DNA from: Doris montereyensis
Lineage: Eukaryota > Mollusca > Gastropoda > Nudibranchia > Dorididae
Reading direction: 5' to 3'
DNA: 64,000 bases
Assembly: GCA_037039925.1 (NCBI GenBank)
Contig: JAXRKP010001622.1
Coordinates: forward strand, 38,501 to 102,500
Shown: positions 21,201-28,004 of the stretch, piece after piece
Layout: every line of letters begins with the position of its first letter
How positions within the stretch are numbered: position 1 is the stretch's first letter
Translations under genes and position numbers: made by a program
The notes under the pieces: model-generated
What the model saw: only the letters and a program-made list of their open reading frames with translations
What the model was told of the DNA's origin: nothing
Databases searched by the model: none

Positions 21201-22612
21201 TCCAGCTCTATGGGTCATTATGGCTTTAAACGAATGTTTTAAGTCCAAACTGGATTAAATCGAAAAACATTGAAATGTATAAATGTCAGAACAACATCCT
21301 GAACGGATGGCTAATCTGAATGATTCACAGAAGAATAAAATAGAAAAATAAAAACCGCAAACTACACGGGCAAATAAAGCTTCAAAGTTTGTGAGCATTA
21401 TAACTCAACAAATTTGCCCTGAAGAACCTTAATCCATTGTTGTTTCATGAAACCTAGGCTTCAAAAGGAAATTGCATGACAACTATTTTAAATCTTTTTT
21501 TAAAAACAAAAAACTTGTTGCATTCTTTTTCTTTCTTTCTTTTGCGTATTCCTTTAAACTGCTCTTTTCCAAATTATAAGCCTTAAATATAATGATATTT
21601 TTGAGTGCATCACTATTGCAAGAGGCAAAAAACTAATCAATAAATACTGTAAACATAGTTACCTTTAGGGAATGGCAGAGCCATTTCCAAAACTTTGAGC
21701 TTATAAGCAATTGGATGAAAAACACCTGCATCGTACAATCGAACGACAGCAACGCCACCTATGGTCATTCCGAGGCTAAAGAGTGATCCTGGCCATAGTG
21801 CTCTTGTGATTCTGTTTCTGTGATTGATAAAACACAAATACGACATAGCATTATACTCTCAAACCCACAACAAATTCTTCATACACTTTCATGAGAGAAA
21901 TATATTTTTAAAATGTAGTATTTTCAGCGTAAGATTTACAAAATCGCTTTCTAAAAAGAAGTCGGCAATTATGCTTCAAATATATATACAAATTCTTCAG
22001 TGAATGAGTAATCAATTCATGAAATCAGCCTCCCGATATCATTATATTTAACAGTGCCAACAGTGAAGCATTCAAAGCAAGAACAGGCCTCACACACTCA
22101 ACATTAACTGAGCCTTAAATAATATCACAAAACATTATATTATGTCAGAGTAAGAACACTTTAAAAACATCCTGCATTGTGTAAAATTAGAATGTTAAAA
22201 AAACAAATATATCTAAGTTAAAAGTTATTTCGCTTGATCACTGACATTTTAGCTAATCCTGAACTATGACATACCACACACGGAGCTGTGAAGTCAAATG
22301 TCATATTATATGTCAGAGCCAAGTTGTTTTCCTACCCAAATGACTTGAGATCAGTTCAAAACAAAAATTGATATCAAGAACTTAAAACAAAGATTGGCAT
22401 CAAACAATCAAAATGCACAGCCGAAAACATGACGTCTTTTTTAAAAACCTTTTAAAATTCAAAACAAACAATGAAATGAAAAGAACTTACCTGGCAATGA
22501 CAATATCTCTGTGCAGAGCCCAAATTCTGCCTTTGATTAAGTGGCTGAAGGAAACATCTCCCTTATCTTTATACAGCGTTGTGGCAGCTGATTTTTCCTC
22601 CGTTCCAGACAT
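2515..22612 (-). CDS. CPT1: carnitine O-palmitoyltransferase 1-like gene, N-terminal ten exons found (3' part outside window)
   Basis: CPT1 sits in the outer mitochondrial membrane and converts long-chain acyl-CoA plus carnitine to acylcarnitine, the committed step of fatty-acid import. Read on the minus strand, ten exons with GT/AG borders follow family order. They give a short N-terminus from ATG at 22,612, two hydrophobic segments (exons 2 and 3), LPRMPVP opening the acyltransferase domain (exon 4), LGPKLQ and SWW (exon 5), NSNYY (exon 6), TIPVC.DQY (exon 8), PGEE (exon 9), HIVV (exon 10), and [13 protein letters not shown] with NKESL (exon 11). Phases match at every junction except for single missing bases in exons 4, 6, 10 and 11. 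Exon 7, expected to carry AGN, was not found. The catalytic histidine region would lie left of the window. The introns are filled with mobile elements. It could be a functional gene with sequence errors or an unprocessed pseudogene. Identity rests on remembered family motifs, not a search. Confidence 0.85.
3117..3246 (-). mobile_element. 3' end scrap of RTE-type LINE family A
   Basis: On the plus strand it reads CAGTTCCCATTCTACCTT, ATGTATGGGTT, then GGCATTTTCTGTTTCCTTCC. The same words in the same order are the complement of the 3' end of the LINE at 29.0-32.3 kb and of the copies at 22.7 and 62.6 kb. It has a small internal deletion. It lies in the CPT1-like intron. Confidence 0.75.
3247..3960. 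other. intron sequence, unassigned
   Basis: AT/GT-rich intronic sequence with several short open frames and no recognisable protein similarity. The last part leads into the two-copy repeat at 3,963-4,205. Confidence 0.45.
3963..4205. repeat. two-copy tandem repeat, about 150-bp spacing
   Basis: The phrase GACAAATTCC followed by CAGGCAATTAACGGTTT, GGCTAGG and TCTCCCCAAA occurs at about 3,970-4,040 and again at 4,118-4,180, with small differences. Origin unknown; possibly the 3' part of a retroelement. Just downstream, AGAAGGGGCTGTGCAGAGCATG (about 4,259) is echoed near 4,328. Confidence 0.6.
4560..5070. repeat. CT-rich dispersed repeat, copy 2
   Basis: Pyrimidine-rich sequence ending in the words ACATACATTCGCGA, GCATGAAA, GAAAATGCTCTCTATTTC, ACACACACACG and GATCTACTTAAGAG then CATCTAGACCTAGATCTA. 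The same words in the same order occur at 19,700-19,870. It is a dispersed repeat with an internal CT/CA microsatellite, located in a CPT1-like intron. Confidence 0.7.
5145..5279 (-). CDS. CPT1: CPT1-like exon 10, one base missing
   Basis: 135 bp, acceptor TTTATTTTCAG, donor GTAAGA. It begins [13 protein letters not shown], matching HIVVYHRGRYFKV of the family. After IVCQ a stop appears; one base further the frame reads [20 protein letters not shown], matching the LEQQ...IL stretch. One base is missing near 5,205 (an A run on the coding strand). Confidence 0.75.
5280..6660. other. intron sequence, unassigned
   Basis: AT-rich intron between CPT1-like exons 10 and 9. No gene, RNA or repeat unit was recognised; the longest open frames (about 95 codons) have low complexity. 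Confidence 0.5.
6662..7070 (+). promoter_or_regulatory. LTR-like or promoter-like block with TATA box
   Basis: Starts TGTTGGCCGGCG, has a TGACGTAG element, TATATAAGAG at 6,711-6,720, a GC-richer leader with GAGACAGAGAAC, then AT-rich sequence. The layout resembles a solo LTR. No target-site duplication and no partner LTR were found, so this could be chance. Confidence 0.25.
7920..7990. repeat. (CT)n microsatellite
   Basis: About 35 perfect CT units. Flanking words GATCGTGTTTTAGTTTGGAT occur on both sides (7,711 and 8,011), suggesting a local duplication around the run. Confidence 0.95.
8190..9970 (+). pseudogene. hAT transposase pseudogene
   Basis: Three coding pieces in order. The first (8,190-8,549) begins [20 protein letters not shown] and has a zinc-finger-like CTLCESDF...H...KKH, as in BED-type hAT N-termini; it stops after 119 codons. 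The middle (about 8,560-9,290), with several stops and shifts, still spells [13 protein letters not shown] and [18 protein letters not shown], the hAT catalytic core region, then HGATRWLSF. The last pieces (9,309-9,782 and 9,779-9,970, shifted by one frame) give the insertion domain and the C-terminal [12 protein letters not shown] dimerisation motif. At least five in-frame stops make it inactive. The closest hAT subfamily is not determined. Confidence 0.85.
10581..10635 (-). CDS. CPT1: CPT1-like exon 9
   Basis: 55 bp, acceptor TCTCTTATAG, donor GTATGT, frame intact: (R)[18 protein letters not shown]. It matches R.PGEETD in CPT1. It ends in phase 0 and is followed in the next exon by HIVV. 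The intron between exon 9 and exon 10 contains the hAT element at 7.1-10.5 kb. Confidence 0.75.
10636..11049. other. intron between CPT1-like exons 8 and 9
   Basis: AT-rich, with A-runs and no recognisable feature. Splice borders at both ends support the exon calls. Confidence 0.6.
11050..11149 (-). CDS. CPT1: CPT1-like exon 8
   Basis: 100 bp, acceptor CTCCTTTCAG, donor GTATAG (a weaker but GT donor), frame intact. It encodes [20 protein letters not shown] and [12 protein letters not shown], matching the family's LDREELKP....TIPLCSAQ..RLFNT. The short exon that should precede it (AGN...) was not found between 11,150 and 14,093, a stretch largely taken over by repeats. Confidence 0.8.
11575..12640. 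repeat. diverged direct duplication, about 870-bp spacing
   Basis: Sequence at about 11,575-11,760 (ATTAACCCC, AACAAAAAGT, CCAATCTCTGG, TCTCTGCC, ACTTAGG) is matched in order at about 12,475-12,630. Similarity is moderate, so the duplication is old. The material between the copies contains the LINE 3' scrap at 11,935-12,110. Confidence 0.55.
11935..12110 (+). mobile_element. LINE 3'-terminal scrap, third family
   Basis: A broken frame reads KGKAKATWR, then [20 protein letters not shown] and RMFVRGL before a stop. This is the familiar C-terminal end of an invertebrate LINE reverse transcriptase ORF. It is followed by a GATGATGATGATAATGA tail. Two in-frame stops. The family differs from A and B. 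Confidence 0.65.
12640..13835 (-). mobile_element. RTE-type LINE fragment, family B, interrupted
   Basis: On the minus strand, 13,835-13,611 reads (F)..[18 protein letters not shown], then SEVYGMAIS and KTKTND. After an interruption, 13,204-12,640 resumes with GSKPEV, SCRSVYLYS-type degenerate text and finally KMVWAYH/WYGHTIR-like words and GGK. The order matches the family B copy at 1,073-2,045. Many frameshifts. The interruption at 13,205-13,610 looks like a solo LTR. Confidence 0.75.
13205..13610 (+). mobile_element. solo-LTR-like insertion nested in LINE family B
   Basis: About 405 bp splitting the LINE fragment. It begins TGTAACATATTT and ends GGTGTTACTA, so the ends are near-inverted (TGTAAC versus GTTACT). 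It holds a TATA-like CTATAAATAG at 13,431-13,440 and AATAAA at 13,565-13,570 in the order expected for U3-R-U5. A clear target-site duplication was not found. Removing it rejoins the LINE reading order. Confidence 0.55.
14000..14029 (-). repeat. CPT1: second copy of the exon 6 splice-donor region
   Basis: AAAATCTTACCTGG followed by CACTGAC and TCTGT occurs here and again at 14,085-14,114, where it is the 3' end of CPT1-like exon 6 plus its donor. About 26 of 30 positions agree. The copy is 85 bp downstream in gene orientation. Confidence 0.65.
14094..14197 (-). CDS. CPT1: CPT1-like exon 6 (NSNYY), one base missing
   Basis: 104 bp, acceptor CATCTGCAG, donor GTAAGA. It starts W-KQYVYLMG in phase with exon 5. 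The rest, [20 protein letters not shown] then PTDRQCA, is one frame away, so one base is missing at the GGG/CCC run 14,174-14,176. With it restored the exon fits the family's YLRGR.PL..NSNYY.M order. A second, diverged copy of its 3' border lies at about 14,000-14,029. Confidence 0.85.
14325..14515 (-). mobile_element. tRNA-derived SINE with V-domain-like body
   Basis: Read on the minus strand it starts with an A-box-like TAACTAAGTGGTTAGG and a perfect B box GGTTCGAATCC (complement at about 14,446-14,456), then a body ending in GGAGCTTATCCCAGTGTCTG. The last words resemble the conserved central domain of V-type SINEs. Same body words at 21,140-21,245. Confidence 0.7.
14998..15297. repeat. (GA)n microsatellite with GACA variants
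   Basis: About 300 bp of GA repeat with GAGT, GACA and GATA interruptions, ending in a (GACA)n run at about 15,265-15,292. A long polypurine tract in the CPT1-like intron. Confidence 0.95.
15298..16190. other. intron sequence, pyrimidine-rich, unassigned
   Basis: Contains several CTCT/CACA patches and a short CT-rich segment at 15,770-15,830. No coding or RNA feature was recognised. Confidence 0.5.
16200..16760. mobile_element. short relative of the hAT copy (empty or internally deleted form)
   Basis: 16,212-16,450 matches 7,095-7,335 (for example AAGTATTGATTTTTT, GAAAGTTACGG, GACTTGACTTGAACTAAGG). 16,480-16,740 matches 10,310-10,530 (CATGTCATGAAGAA, CCACTAAC, GAAATTTAAGGACAT, CAAATTTGAGGAGAT). 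The roughly 2.9 kb transposase part is absent. Confidence 0.65.
17009..17085 (-). CDS. CPT1: CPT1-like exon 5
   Basis: 77 bp, acceptor CCCACTCTCAG, donor GTAAGT, frame intact. It encodes [20 protein letters not shown] and FVSDWW, almost word for word the family's LGPKLQ..L.LKSWW..N.VSDWW stretch. Its phase fits both neighbours. Confidence 0.9.
17086..17834. other. intron between CPT1-like exons 4 and 5
   Basis: AT-rich, no recognisable feature. The open frame at 17,461-17,706 has no similarity that could be seen. Confidence 0.55.
17835..18060 (-). CDS. CPT1: CPT1-like exon 4 (start of acyltransferase domain), one net base missing
   Basis: 226 bp, acceptor TTTTGTCACAG, donor GTAATC. It opens Tyr-Glu-Pro in phase with exon 3, but the following [39 protein letters not shown] and [18 protein letters not shown] lie in another frame. 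One base is therefore missing close to the CC at 18,054-18,055. After LPRMPVP the family normally has a KDT..RYL-like stretch. Here it is replaced by [10 protein letters not shown], encoded by a perfect inverted repeat at 17,902-17,931. LPRMPVP is the conserved beginning of acyltransferase signature 1. Confidence 0.8.
17902..17931. repeat. perfect 12-bp inverted repeat inside exon 4
   Basis: GAGAATCCATGA, six-base spacer GGTTTT, TCATGGATTCTC. It lies inside the coding part of CPT1-like exon 4, exactly where the encoded protein departs from the family. Confidence 0.9.
18061..18864. other. intron sequence, unassigned
   Basis: Between CPT1-like exons 3 and 4. A GGAGTTCGAGTCCCG word at about 18,577 resembles a tRNA B box, perhaps a SINE remnant, but no A box or body could be matched. 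Confidence 0.5.
18865..19880. repeat. CT-rich dispersed repeat, copy 3 (longest)
   Basis: Its first part (18,870-19,030) shares words with 720-860. Its last part (19,690-19,870) shares words with 4,820-5,065 (ACATACATTCGCGA, GAAAATGCTCTCTATTTC, GATCTACTTAAGAG, CTAGACCTAGATCTA). This copy therefore links copies 1 and 2 as pieces of one family of about 1 kb. A poly-C run is at 19,397-19,411. Confidence 0.6.
20041..20175 (-). ncRNA. Penelope-like element end with hammerhead-ribozyme-like core
   Basis: On the minus strand 20,163-20,137 reads CTGACGAAGGC, TTATA, CCCGAAACGTC. CUGANGA...GAAAC with a short stem II is the conserved core of hammerhead ribozymes, and this wording is the one known from the repeats of Penelope-like retroelements. 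Stem II has one mismatch (GGC against CCC rather than GCC), and stem I pairing was not convincing, so it is probably a dead remnant. No reverse transcriptase of that type was seen nearby. Confidence 0.55.
20300..20809. other. purine-rich intron sequence
   Basis: GA-rich stretch (20,330-20,440) and a short TA run (about 20,577-20,592); otherwise nothing recognised. Confidence 0.5.
20810..20932 (-). CDS. CPT1: CPT1-like exon 3 (membrane segment 2)
   Basis: 123 bp, acceptor TCAATCTTCAG, donor GTGAGT, frame intact. It encodes [20 protein letters not shown], then [19 protein letters not shown]. It resembles the second membrane helix of CPT1 followed by the R(Y)xLKxLLxYxxWM segment that leads into the cytosolic domain. 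It ends one base into a codon. Taking exon 4 at its best acceptor gives Tyr-Glu-Pro, as usual in CPT1. Confidence 0.8.
21140..21245 (-). mobile_element. SINE body fragment (V-domain-like)
   Basis: Plus-strand words CATCCTGTCCAGG, ACACTATAGAAACTGG, AATAAGCTCCAGCTCTAT and TTATGGC parallel ACACTGGGATAAGCTCCGG...TATACCC..AATGGCC of the SINE at 14,325-14,515. The tRNA-like head is missing. Confidence 0.5.
21663..21817 (-). CDS. CPT1: CPT1-like exon 2 (membrane segment 1)
   Basis: 155 bp, acceptor CAATCACAG, donor GTAACT, frame intact. It encodes [20 protein letters not shown] followed by [11 protein letters not shown] and [11 protein letters not shown]. The arrangement matches the first membrane segment of CPT1, a basic/asparagine-containing start followed by a Trp/Pro and a hydrophobic helix. 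It ends one base into an Asp codon completed by exon 3. Confidence 0.75.
21818..22490. other. intron 1 of the CPT1-like gene
   Basis: AT-rich; no repeat or RNA recognised. Both borders are consensus splice sites. Confidence 0.55.
22491..22612 (-). CDS. CPT1: CPT1-like exon 1 (start codon)
   Basis: A 122-bp coding part beginning ATG-TCT-GGA ([12 protein letters not shown]) and ending RDIVIA plus two bases of an Arg codon before the donor GTAAGT. The frame is intact. The N-terminus is shorter than, and not obviously alignable to, the first 30 residues of vertebrate CPT1, but it joins in phase to exon 2. The start is chosen as the only ATG in frame after upstream stops. 5' UTR exons may lie further right; the sequence just upstream offers AG acceptors. 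Confidence 0.7.
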
Positions 22613-22737
22613 GACCGAAAATATTCACCAGCAGTGACACAGTTGATGCTCTCAGACTGGTGATAATGATAATAAAATAAATTGTAAATCAGATTAAACA
22701 AACAAAGACAAACTAAAAGTTCTTTTCTTGCTATCTT

Positions 22738-23470
22738 TAACAGTTTCCATTCTACCTTTCGGTGCATTGGTTTAGTTACCCACAATGATCATTCTTCAGG
22801 CTACCATGTCCTGACATTTTCTGTTTCCTTCTGTGAAAGTTACATTTTTTTTCACTTATCTTCTTTCCACTTTCTCCTAGGTCTACCTTTTGGTCTTTTA
22901 CATTGGGTTTTCGCATTGTATACTGATCTAGCTATTTCTTTTTATTCAGTCTGTTTACATGCCCAAACCATGATCTCAGTTGATTTATTTCTATCTTAGT
23001 TTTAATGTCATCTGCTTTGGTTTCATCTCTTATTGTTGTGTATATCTGACTTTGTTTCTTTTACTTTTCCCTACTTGGTACTTGCAACTCTTCTGAGATA
23101 CGTCATTTCAGCTGCCTGTACTCTACCATATTCCCTACTGTCTAAGGTCCAGGTTTCACTGCCAAAGAGAAGAGCAGGACAGTAAACTGCTTTGTACATA
23201 TACTGCCATTTTGGTTTCGATTGACATTTCTTGTTTACCTACCAATTGCCTTTCCTAGATAGTTATATATTGCCATTATCTTTTGGATTACCTGGCTGAA
23301 TTCTTCTCTTAGTTTCCCTCAGAATTAACCATTACTCCTTGGTAATTGCAATTTTGAACTTGTTCTAATTTCTCTGCCCAGTTAAAGGTTTTGTGATTTA
23401 GCTTCCTTGGTTTATAGCATTTTTTTTGCTTTCTTTGCATTTGCTTTCATCCCTTTTTATTTAGTTAATT
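22738..23470 (-). mobile_element. RTE-type LINE family A, 5'-truncated copy
   Basis: The plus strand begins CAGTTTCCATTCTACC, the complement of the family's 3' end, and continues with the complements of the C-terminal RT coding words found at 31,640-32,320 (for example GTCCAGGTTTCACTGCC for GGCAGTGAAACCTGGAC). Frames are broken. It lies just upstream of CPT1-like exon 1. Confidence 0.8.
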
Positions 23471-23827
23471 TTTCAGCATGATGTAATTTAACATCCAAAG
23501 CGGTGTAACGTCAACACATCTGGTCAGTATAAATGTTTGATATATCATAATATGTCAGTTATAAGTTTCTCTATTTCAGTAAAAATTCTCTTTATTTCAA
23601 TAAAAGCTCTCATTTTTAAAAATAAAATGAAAATTAGTAACATACAATAACTAAGAAGAATCTGTTGTGATCGTATAAAAATGTGTCTTATAGTTATAGT
23701 CATTGCGGGTGATTGTTTTGCTGTTAAATGTAGCTAAGCAAAGCTGGTGTTATTTAAGAGAAATTTGGGACATTCCTTGGCATCAAACAATCAAAATGCA
23801 CAGTTTAAGGGTTTCTTGGATTTTGAT

Positions 23828-24297
23828 TTGATTTGATTTACCCACATCCACAACTAAGGTGATCTCTGGGTTTTTGGTAGGATTTCTAATTTTTGCCTGA
23901 CTGCCCTGTAAACAGCCAAGGGATCTTTAACGTGCACAGAGTGTTGTGATCTGCACACGGGACCTCCTTTCTTTCATCCGTCTCTGATGGGACTAGGTGG
24001 CGATCCACCTACCTGGACCAAGGGGGTAAGATTTTGCTCGAAAAAATCAATAAAAGTTTTCAGCCGTCGCTGAATTGTTCATCTGTCAGGGATGACACTG
24101 TCCTGAGTGTCTGTATGGTAAATCCACCCCTGATATATAGATTTACATTTCTAGATATTCTAGATTTAGTATGAAGATCTCTATATAGCCTGTATAAATC
24201 TAGATCTAACTTCCAACAACATCGGTCTGATAACCCCCCCACTACCTTTTGTTGAGAGGCCGAGACCTTGCCTCTGGACGACTGAATTCCCTGGATT
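23828..24297 (-). mobile_element. tRNA-derived SINE (second family), disrupted
   Basis: Same sequence family as 32,845-33,138 and 58,448-58,740. Minus-strand 3' tail is a run of AAATC/ATCAA units. Body words include GTTGTGATCTGCACACGGGA and ACTAGGTGG (plus-strand sense). Its tRNA-like head is broken by the 162-bp sequence at 24,073-24,234, which has replaced the B-box segment. Confidence 0.75.
24073..24234. repeat. 162-bp sequence, copy 1 (inside SINE)
   Basis: Identical by eye at all 162 positions to 25,484-25,645. Begins AATTGTTCATCTGTCAGG, ends ATCGGTCTGATAAC. Followed by seven Cs. It interrupts the SINE. Confidence 0.9.
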
Positions 24298-24304
24298 TAA
24301 GGGT

Positions 24305-25465
24305 AATAAAAAGAACTAATAAATCAAAAACTGGCATTTAAAACAATTAAAGCCTTTAATCGCTCCTGTCCCATAGTGTTTCGGATAGATATTGTTATTC
24401 ATTTGTGATACATTTGACAGCTTTGACCATTTGGGTTGAATTACAACATTGATACTTCTTATTAATCTTATCCTTTTCTTTCAAATGTTTCATGTCCCCG
24501 TGACCACTTTGTGACCAAATGTTATCGGCTCCAAATAATAAACAATAGAAGCAAAACAAGGGGGGTTTTTTCTCGCTAATAGTCAACCATTTGACAGTAT
24601 CATGGGTTTCAAAGCCGAAAAAAATTAATGTCTTTCAGTTGATGAGGTCCTAAATGTTTTATCTGTAGCTTATCCTCATGCTTCAAACTTTTGAAATTAT
24701 TTTTTTAAAAGAAAATTTATCTACCTCATTCACCCTTTAAATTAATAAACACAGTAATTACATTAACTATTATGATCACACAGATCAATAAATTATTATA
24801 AGTTTGTCCACAACAAGACTCGACAGAAACAAGTACCATCTCACTGCCGTGATCTGTTTGTAATTAGATCTAGATCTACATACAAACAATTATCGACTAG
24901 GCAGCTGTGCTAGGCATTACGCTGGCAGGTAAAAAGAAAATTATCAATCTTTTTTCTATTTTGAATTTCGGAATTTTTAAAAGTTTAAAATACAACATAA
25001 AGATGATAATTTAAATTGATATTAGTATAAAATTGATGTTAACTCATTAAGTGTTAATATACATGAGCAAAGCTGAAAGACTAGGCCTAAAATTGTCAGC
25101 CAAACGAATAAAATACATAAGTTTTACCTGTTTTCATTTACGCATATATATGCCAATGCACCAAATGTGGGACACTGATGCAAAGTGTCCCAAACAATTC
25201 TTACCCGCCTAGTCTTTCAGGCCTTCACTTTGACCTACATTGGGTTCTCATTACGTAGTGAAGATGATCAGCTCTTGAGGACACAAACGCAAAATGTCCC
25301 CCTCTAAAAATAGACTCACTCCCACCGCTCGTTTGGCGTGTCCCGTCACATCATGTGATACCACTTAGTTACAGGCTTTGTCTAATTACTACACCAGTAG
25401 TACTAGATCTATCTACAAGAACAAGCACTGAAAGTTTTCAAGGCCTTCAATAAATATGTAATATT
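24305..25465. repeat. inverted repeat 1, left arm
   Basis: The complement of 28,425-29,009 followed by 32,352-32,805. Matching words include GGCATTTAAAACAATTAAAG (outer end), CATCTCACTGCCGTGATCTG, CAATTATCGACTAG.CAGCTG, TACCTGCCAGCGTAATGC (as complement), TTGGGTTCTCATTAC and GACACAAACGCA. Similarity is clear but with many changes and indels, so the repeat is old. No transposase was recognised in either arm. Confidence 0.8.
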
Positions 25466-25483
25466 TTCATTCTAGAGTGATTC

Positions 25484-25645
25484 AATTGTTCATCTGTCAG
25501 GGATGACACTGTCCTGAGTGTCTGTATGGTAAATCCACCCCTGATATATAGATTTACATTTCTAGATATTCTAGATTTAGTATGAAGATCTCTATATAGC
25601 CTGTATAAATCTAGATCTAACTTCCAACAACATCGGTCTGATAAC
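25484..25645. repeat. 162-bp sequence, copy 2
   Basis: See copy 1 at 24,073-24,234. This copy sits at the inner edge of the inverted-repeat arm and is followed by a run of Cs (25,647-25,656) and then a TA microsatellite. Confidence 0.9.
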
Positions 25646-25684
25646 ACCCCCCCCCCTCCCAACAACATAGATTTAGCTTCTAGA

Positions 25685-25687
<3 letters not shown>

Positions 25688-25729
<42 letters not shown>
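25688..25729. repeat. (TA)n microsatellite
   Basis: About 20 TA units directly left of the TIR element. A second TA run (26,140-26,160) lies directly right of it, so the element may have inserted into one TA tract. Confidence 0.95.
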
Positions 25730-25731
<2 letters not shown>

Positions 25732-25737
25732 CCACTG

Positions 25738-26130
25738 TTATCCGCAAGGTGCCTTGCGAATAACGCTTGAACATTGGTCCGCAAGGCACCTTGCCGATAG
25801 TCTTGCTTCTGTGGCGGCATTATCCGCAAGGACCGGAATTTTGGTCAATTTCACAGATAAGCATGTCTTGAAAAGTGTGTAAGTATTCTGTTCAATTCAG
25901 TACCACTCCTCCCCTGGTGTGTATGATTGTGCCTGTTCAGCAACCTAATCTTTTTATCCCTTTCTGCGACGTATAATGAAATGAGAAGTCAAAGAAAATT
26001 CTCATTTGTCGAAATTTATTTGAAATGTTAATCTGAGAGGATAGTTTAAAAACAATTTACAACCTTTTAAACAAAATACACCTTGCGGATAACGCTTGTA
26101 CCTTGGATCCGCAAGGCACCTTGCGGATAA
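25738..26130. mobile_element. small TIR element (MITE-like), 393 bp
   Basis: Perfect 21-bp terminal inverted repeats: left 25,738-25,758 starts TTATCCGCAAGG; right 26,110-26,130 is its complement ending CCTTGCGGATAA. The TIR is itself palindromic (CGCAAGG.GCCTTGCG), and the same word recurs subterminally at about 25,778, 25,838 and 26,080. No coding capacity. Flanked by TA tracts. Confidence 0.75.
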
Positions 26131-26162
26131 TGACTCCCATATATATATATATATATATATAA

Positions 26163-27047
26163 AATATATATATAAAATATTCAGCTTAACTTTCACTTTT
26201 AGTGAATTTATTCTTTTCATTTGGATAGAAAACAGGTCTGACCTAGAATCTAGGTCGATCTAGATCTTAGTCCAGATTCGAGATTCAGCAACTCCAGACT
26301 CTAGCTAGACTAGATTAGACCTAGATCAACTCTCCTAACTTCTTAGTCAGAAAACCTCCTCTGACCGAGACATTTTAATAATAATTTTGATAAGAAATGC
26401 CATGAAACTAAGATTTCTGGGCTTGGAATTTAAAAAACCCAGATCTACTCTAGTTCTAGACTAGGTCTCAGTGTAACGATATACCTCACTACTATAATGT
26501 ATAGATATAAATCTAGATTCTAGACCTTAGATATATCGAGCTAGATTTAGATCTAGGACTGGGTCACATTTCAGTTTCTTCGGCCATCGATATATGTCAA
26601 GGTCGTGGTGGTCCATGAAATGGAGAAGAGGACGGCTAGACAGATAAGAACGGCTAACACACACAACACTGACAGAAATATATGATACACTACAGATAGA
26701 TCTAGATCTACACAACAAAAGCAGTAATGAGAGACGACGAAGGGGGTATTTGCAAGTCATGATGCTGCTATACAGCAAAATGTAAGCCTACAGCAAAGCA
26801 AAAGATTCTAGATTTAGGGCTAGATCTAGATTCTAGTAAGCTTTTAAATTAAGTCACAGTACAACATTTACATTATCGAGGCACGGGGCCATATGATTGC
26901 AGACAGTGAGAATGGATTACAAAATGAACTGCAAGCACGTCGTCGTAAACAGGTCCCTACAATTACAATGAAAGATTAAGAATCACTCACAGCTTATGCC
27001 TAGATCTGTGTAGATCTATAGTATGTGAGTCCAAAGTCCAAGGTTAC
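26163..27047. other. unassigned, rich in AGATCTAG runs
   Basis: Many CTAGATCTAGA-type words (26,230-26,850). No gene recognised. Lies in the spacer of inverted repeat 1. Confidence 0.5.
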
Positions 27048-27620
27048 CTGGCTGGCACCGTTGACGGTTTGGTGTTTGGAAACGCAACGCAATGGTGCAA
27101 ACAATTATCGTCGCAGCTTACTTTCTCTGAATTAATTTATATAACAATTACACAATCGTCAAATACACCTTGAGTAGAATACAGATCTAGAGTTATATCC
27201 TCATGGAGTAATTTCCAAATCCCTTATCAGCGATGTTGACACGATGAGCACGTCAACCGGTACCAGTGCCCATGAACGCCTTAGTGTGTTAGCCTACGCA
27301 CCAACATGGTTAAGTCTTGATTCTGAACCCTCGTTCGTGACAGGGTGGAGGGAGGGCGGCCTGTCGTTAACTAGGTTACAAGTTACAATACAAGGCTCAA
27401 TACGACTTATTGCGTCATCGCTCTGCTTTAGCGAGCGCGCGGGCAAGCAGGCATCCTCTGCTCGCCACGTCTCTCGAGTGCGCTCCTCAGTCTTTGCTAC
27501 GGACATCAACGCTCAAGCGTGCAGTCTATGTAGATCATTGCTTTTATATTTTCTGTACTTTAGTTCATGTAATACGCTTTTAGACCAGCGTTGGTTCAGG
27601 CCAAGGCCGTTTATAACCTA
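27048..27620 (-). promoter_or_regulatory. CpG-rich block, possible upstream exon or promoter
   Basis: 27,230-27,530 is clearly richer in G+C and CpG than its AT-rich surroundings (GCGAGCGCGCGGGC near 27,433). On the minus strand a possible splice donor, GCCAGCCAG|GTAACC, ends at 27,048. A non-coding first exon and promoter of the CPT1-like gene, 4.4 kb upstream of its ATG, is one reading. There is no direct evidence. Confidence 0.25.
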
Positions 27621-27647
27621 TATAGACGGCCTTGTTCAGGCTCATAA

Positions 27648-27990
<343 letters not shown>

Positions 27991-28004
27991 TCTATCTATC
28001 TTTC

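Noticed and set aside
22413..22637. Plus-strand open frame over CPT1 exon 1
   Set aside because: It is the antisense shadow of the exon; the minus strand has the ATG, family order and a consensus donor.
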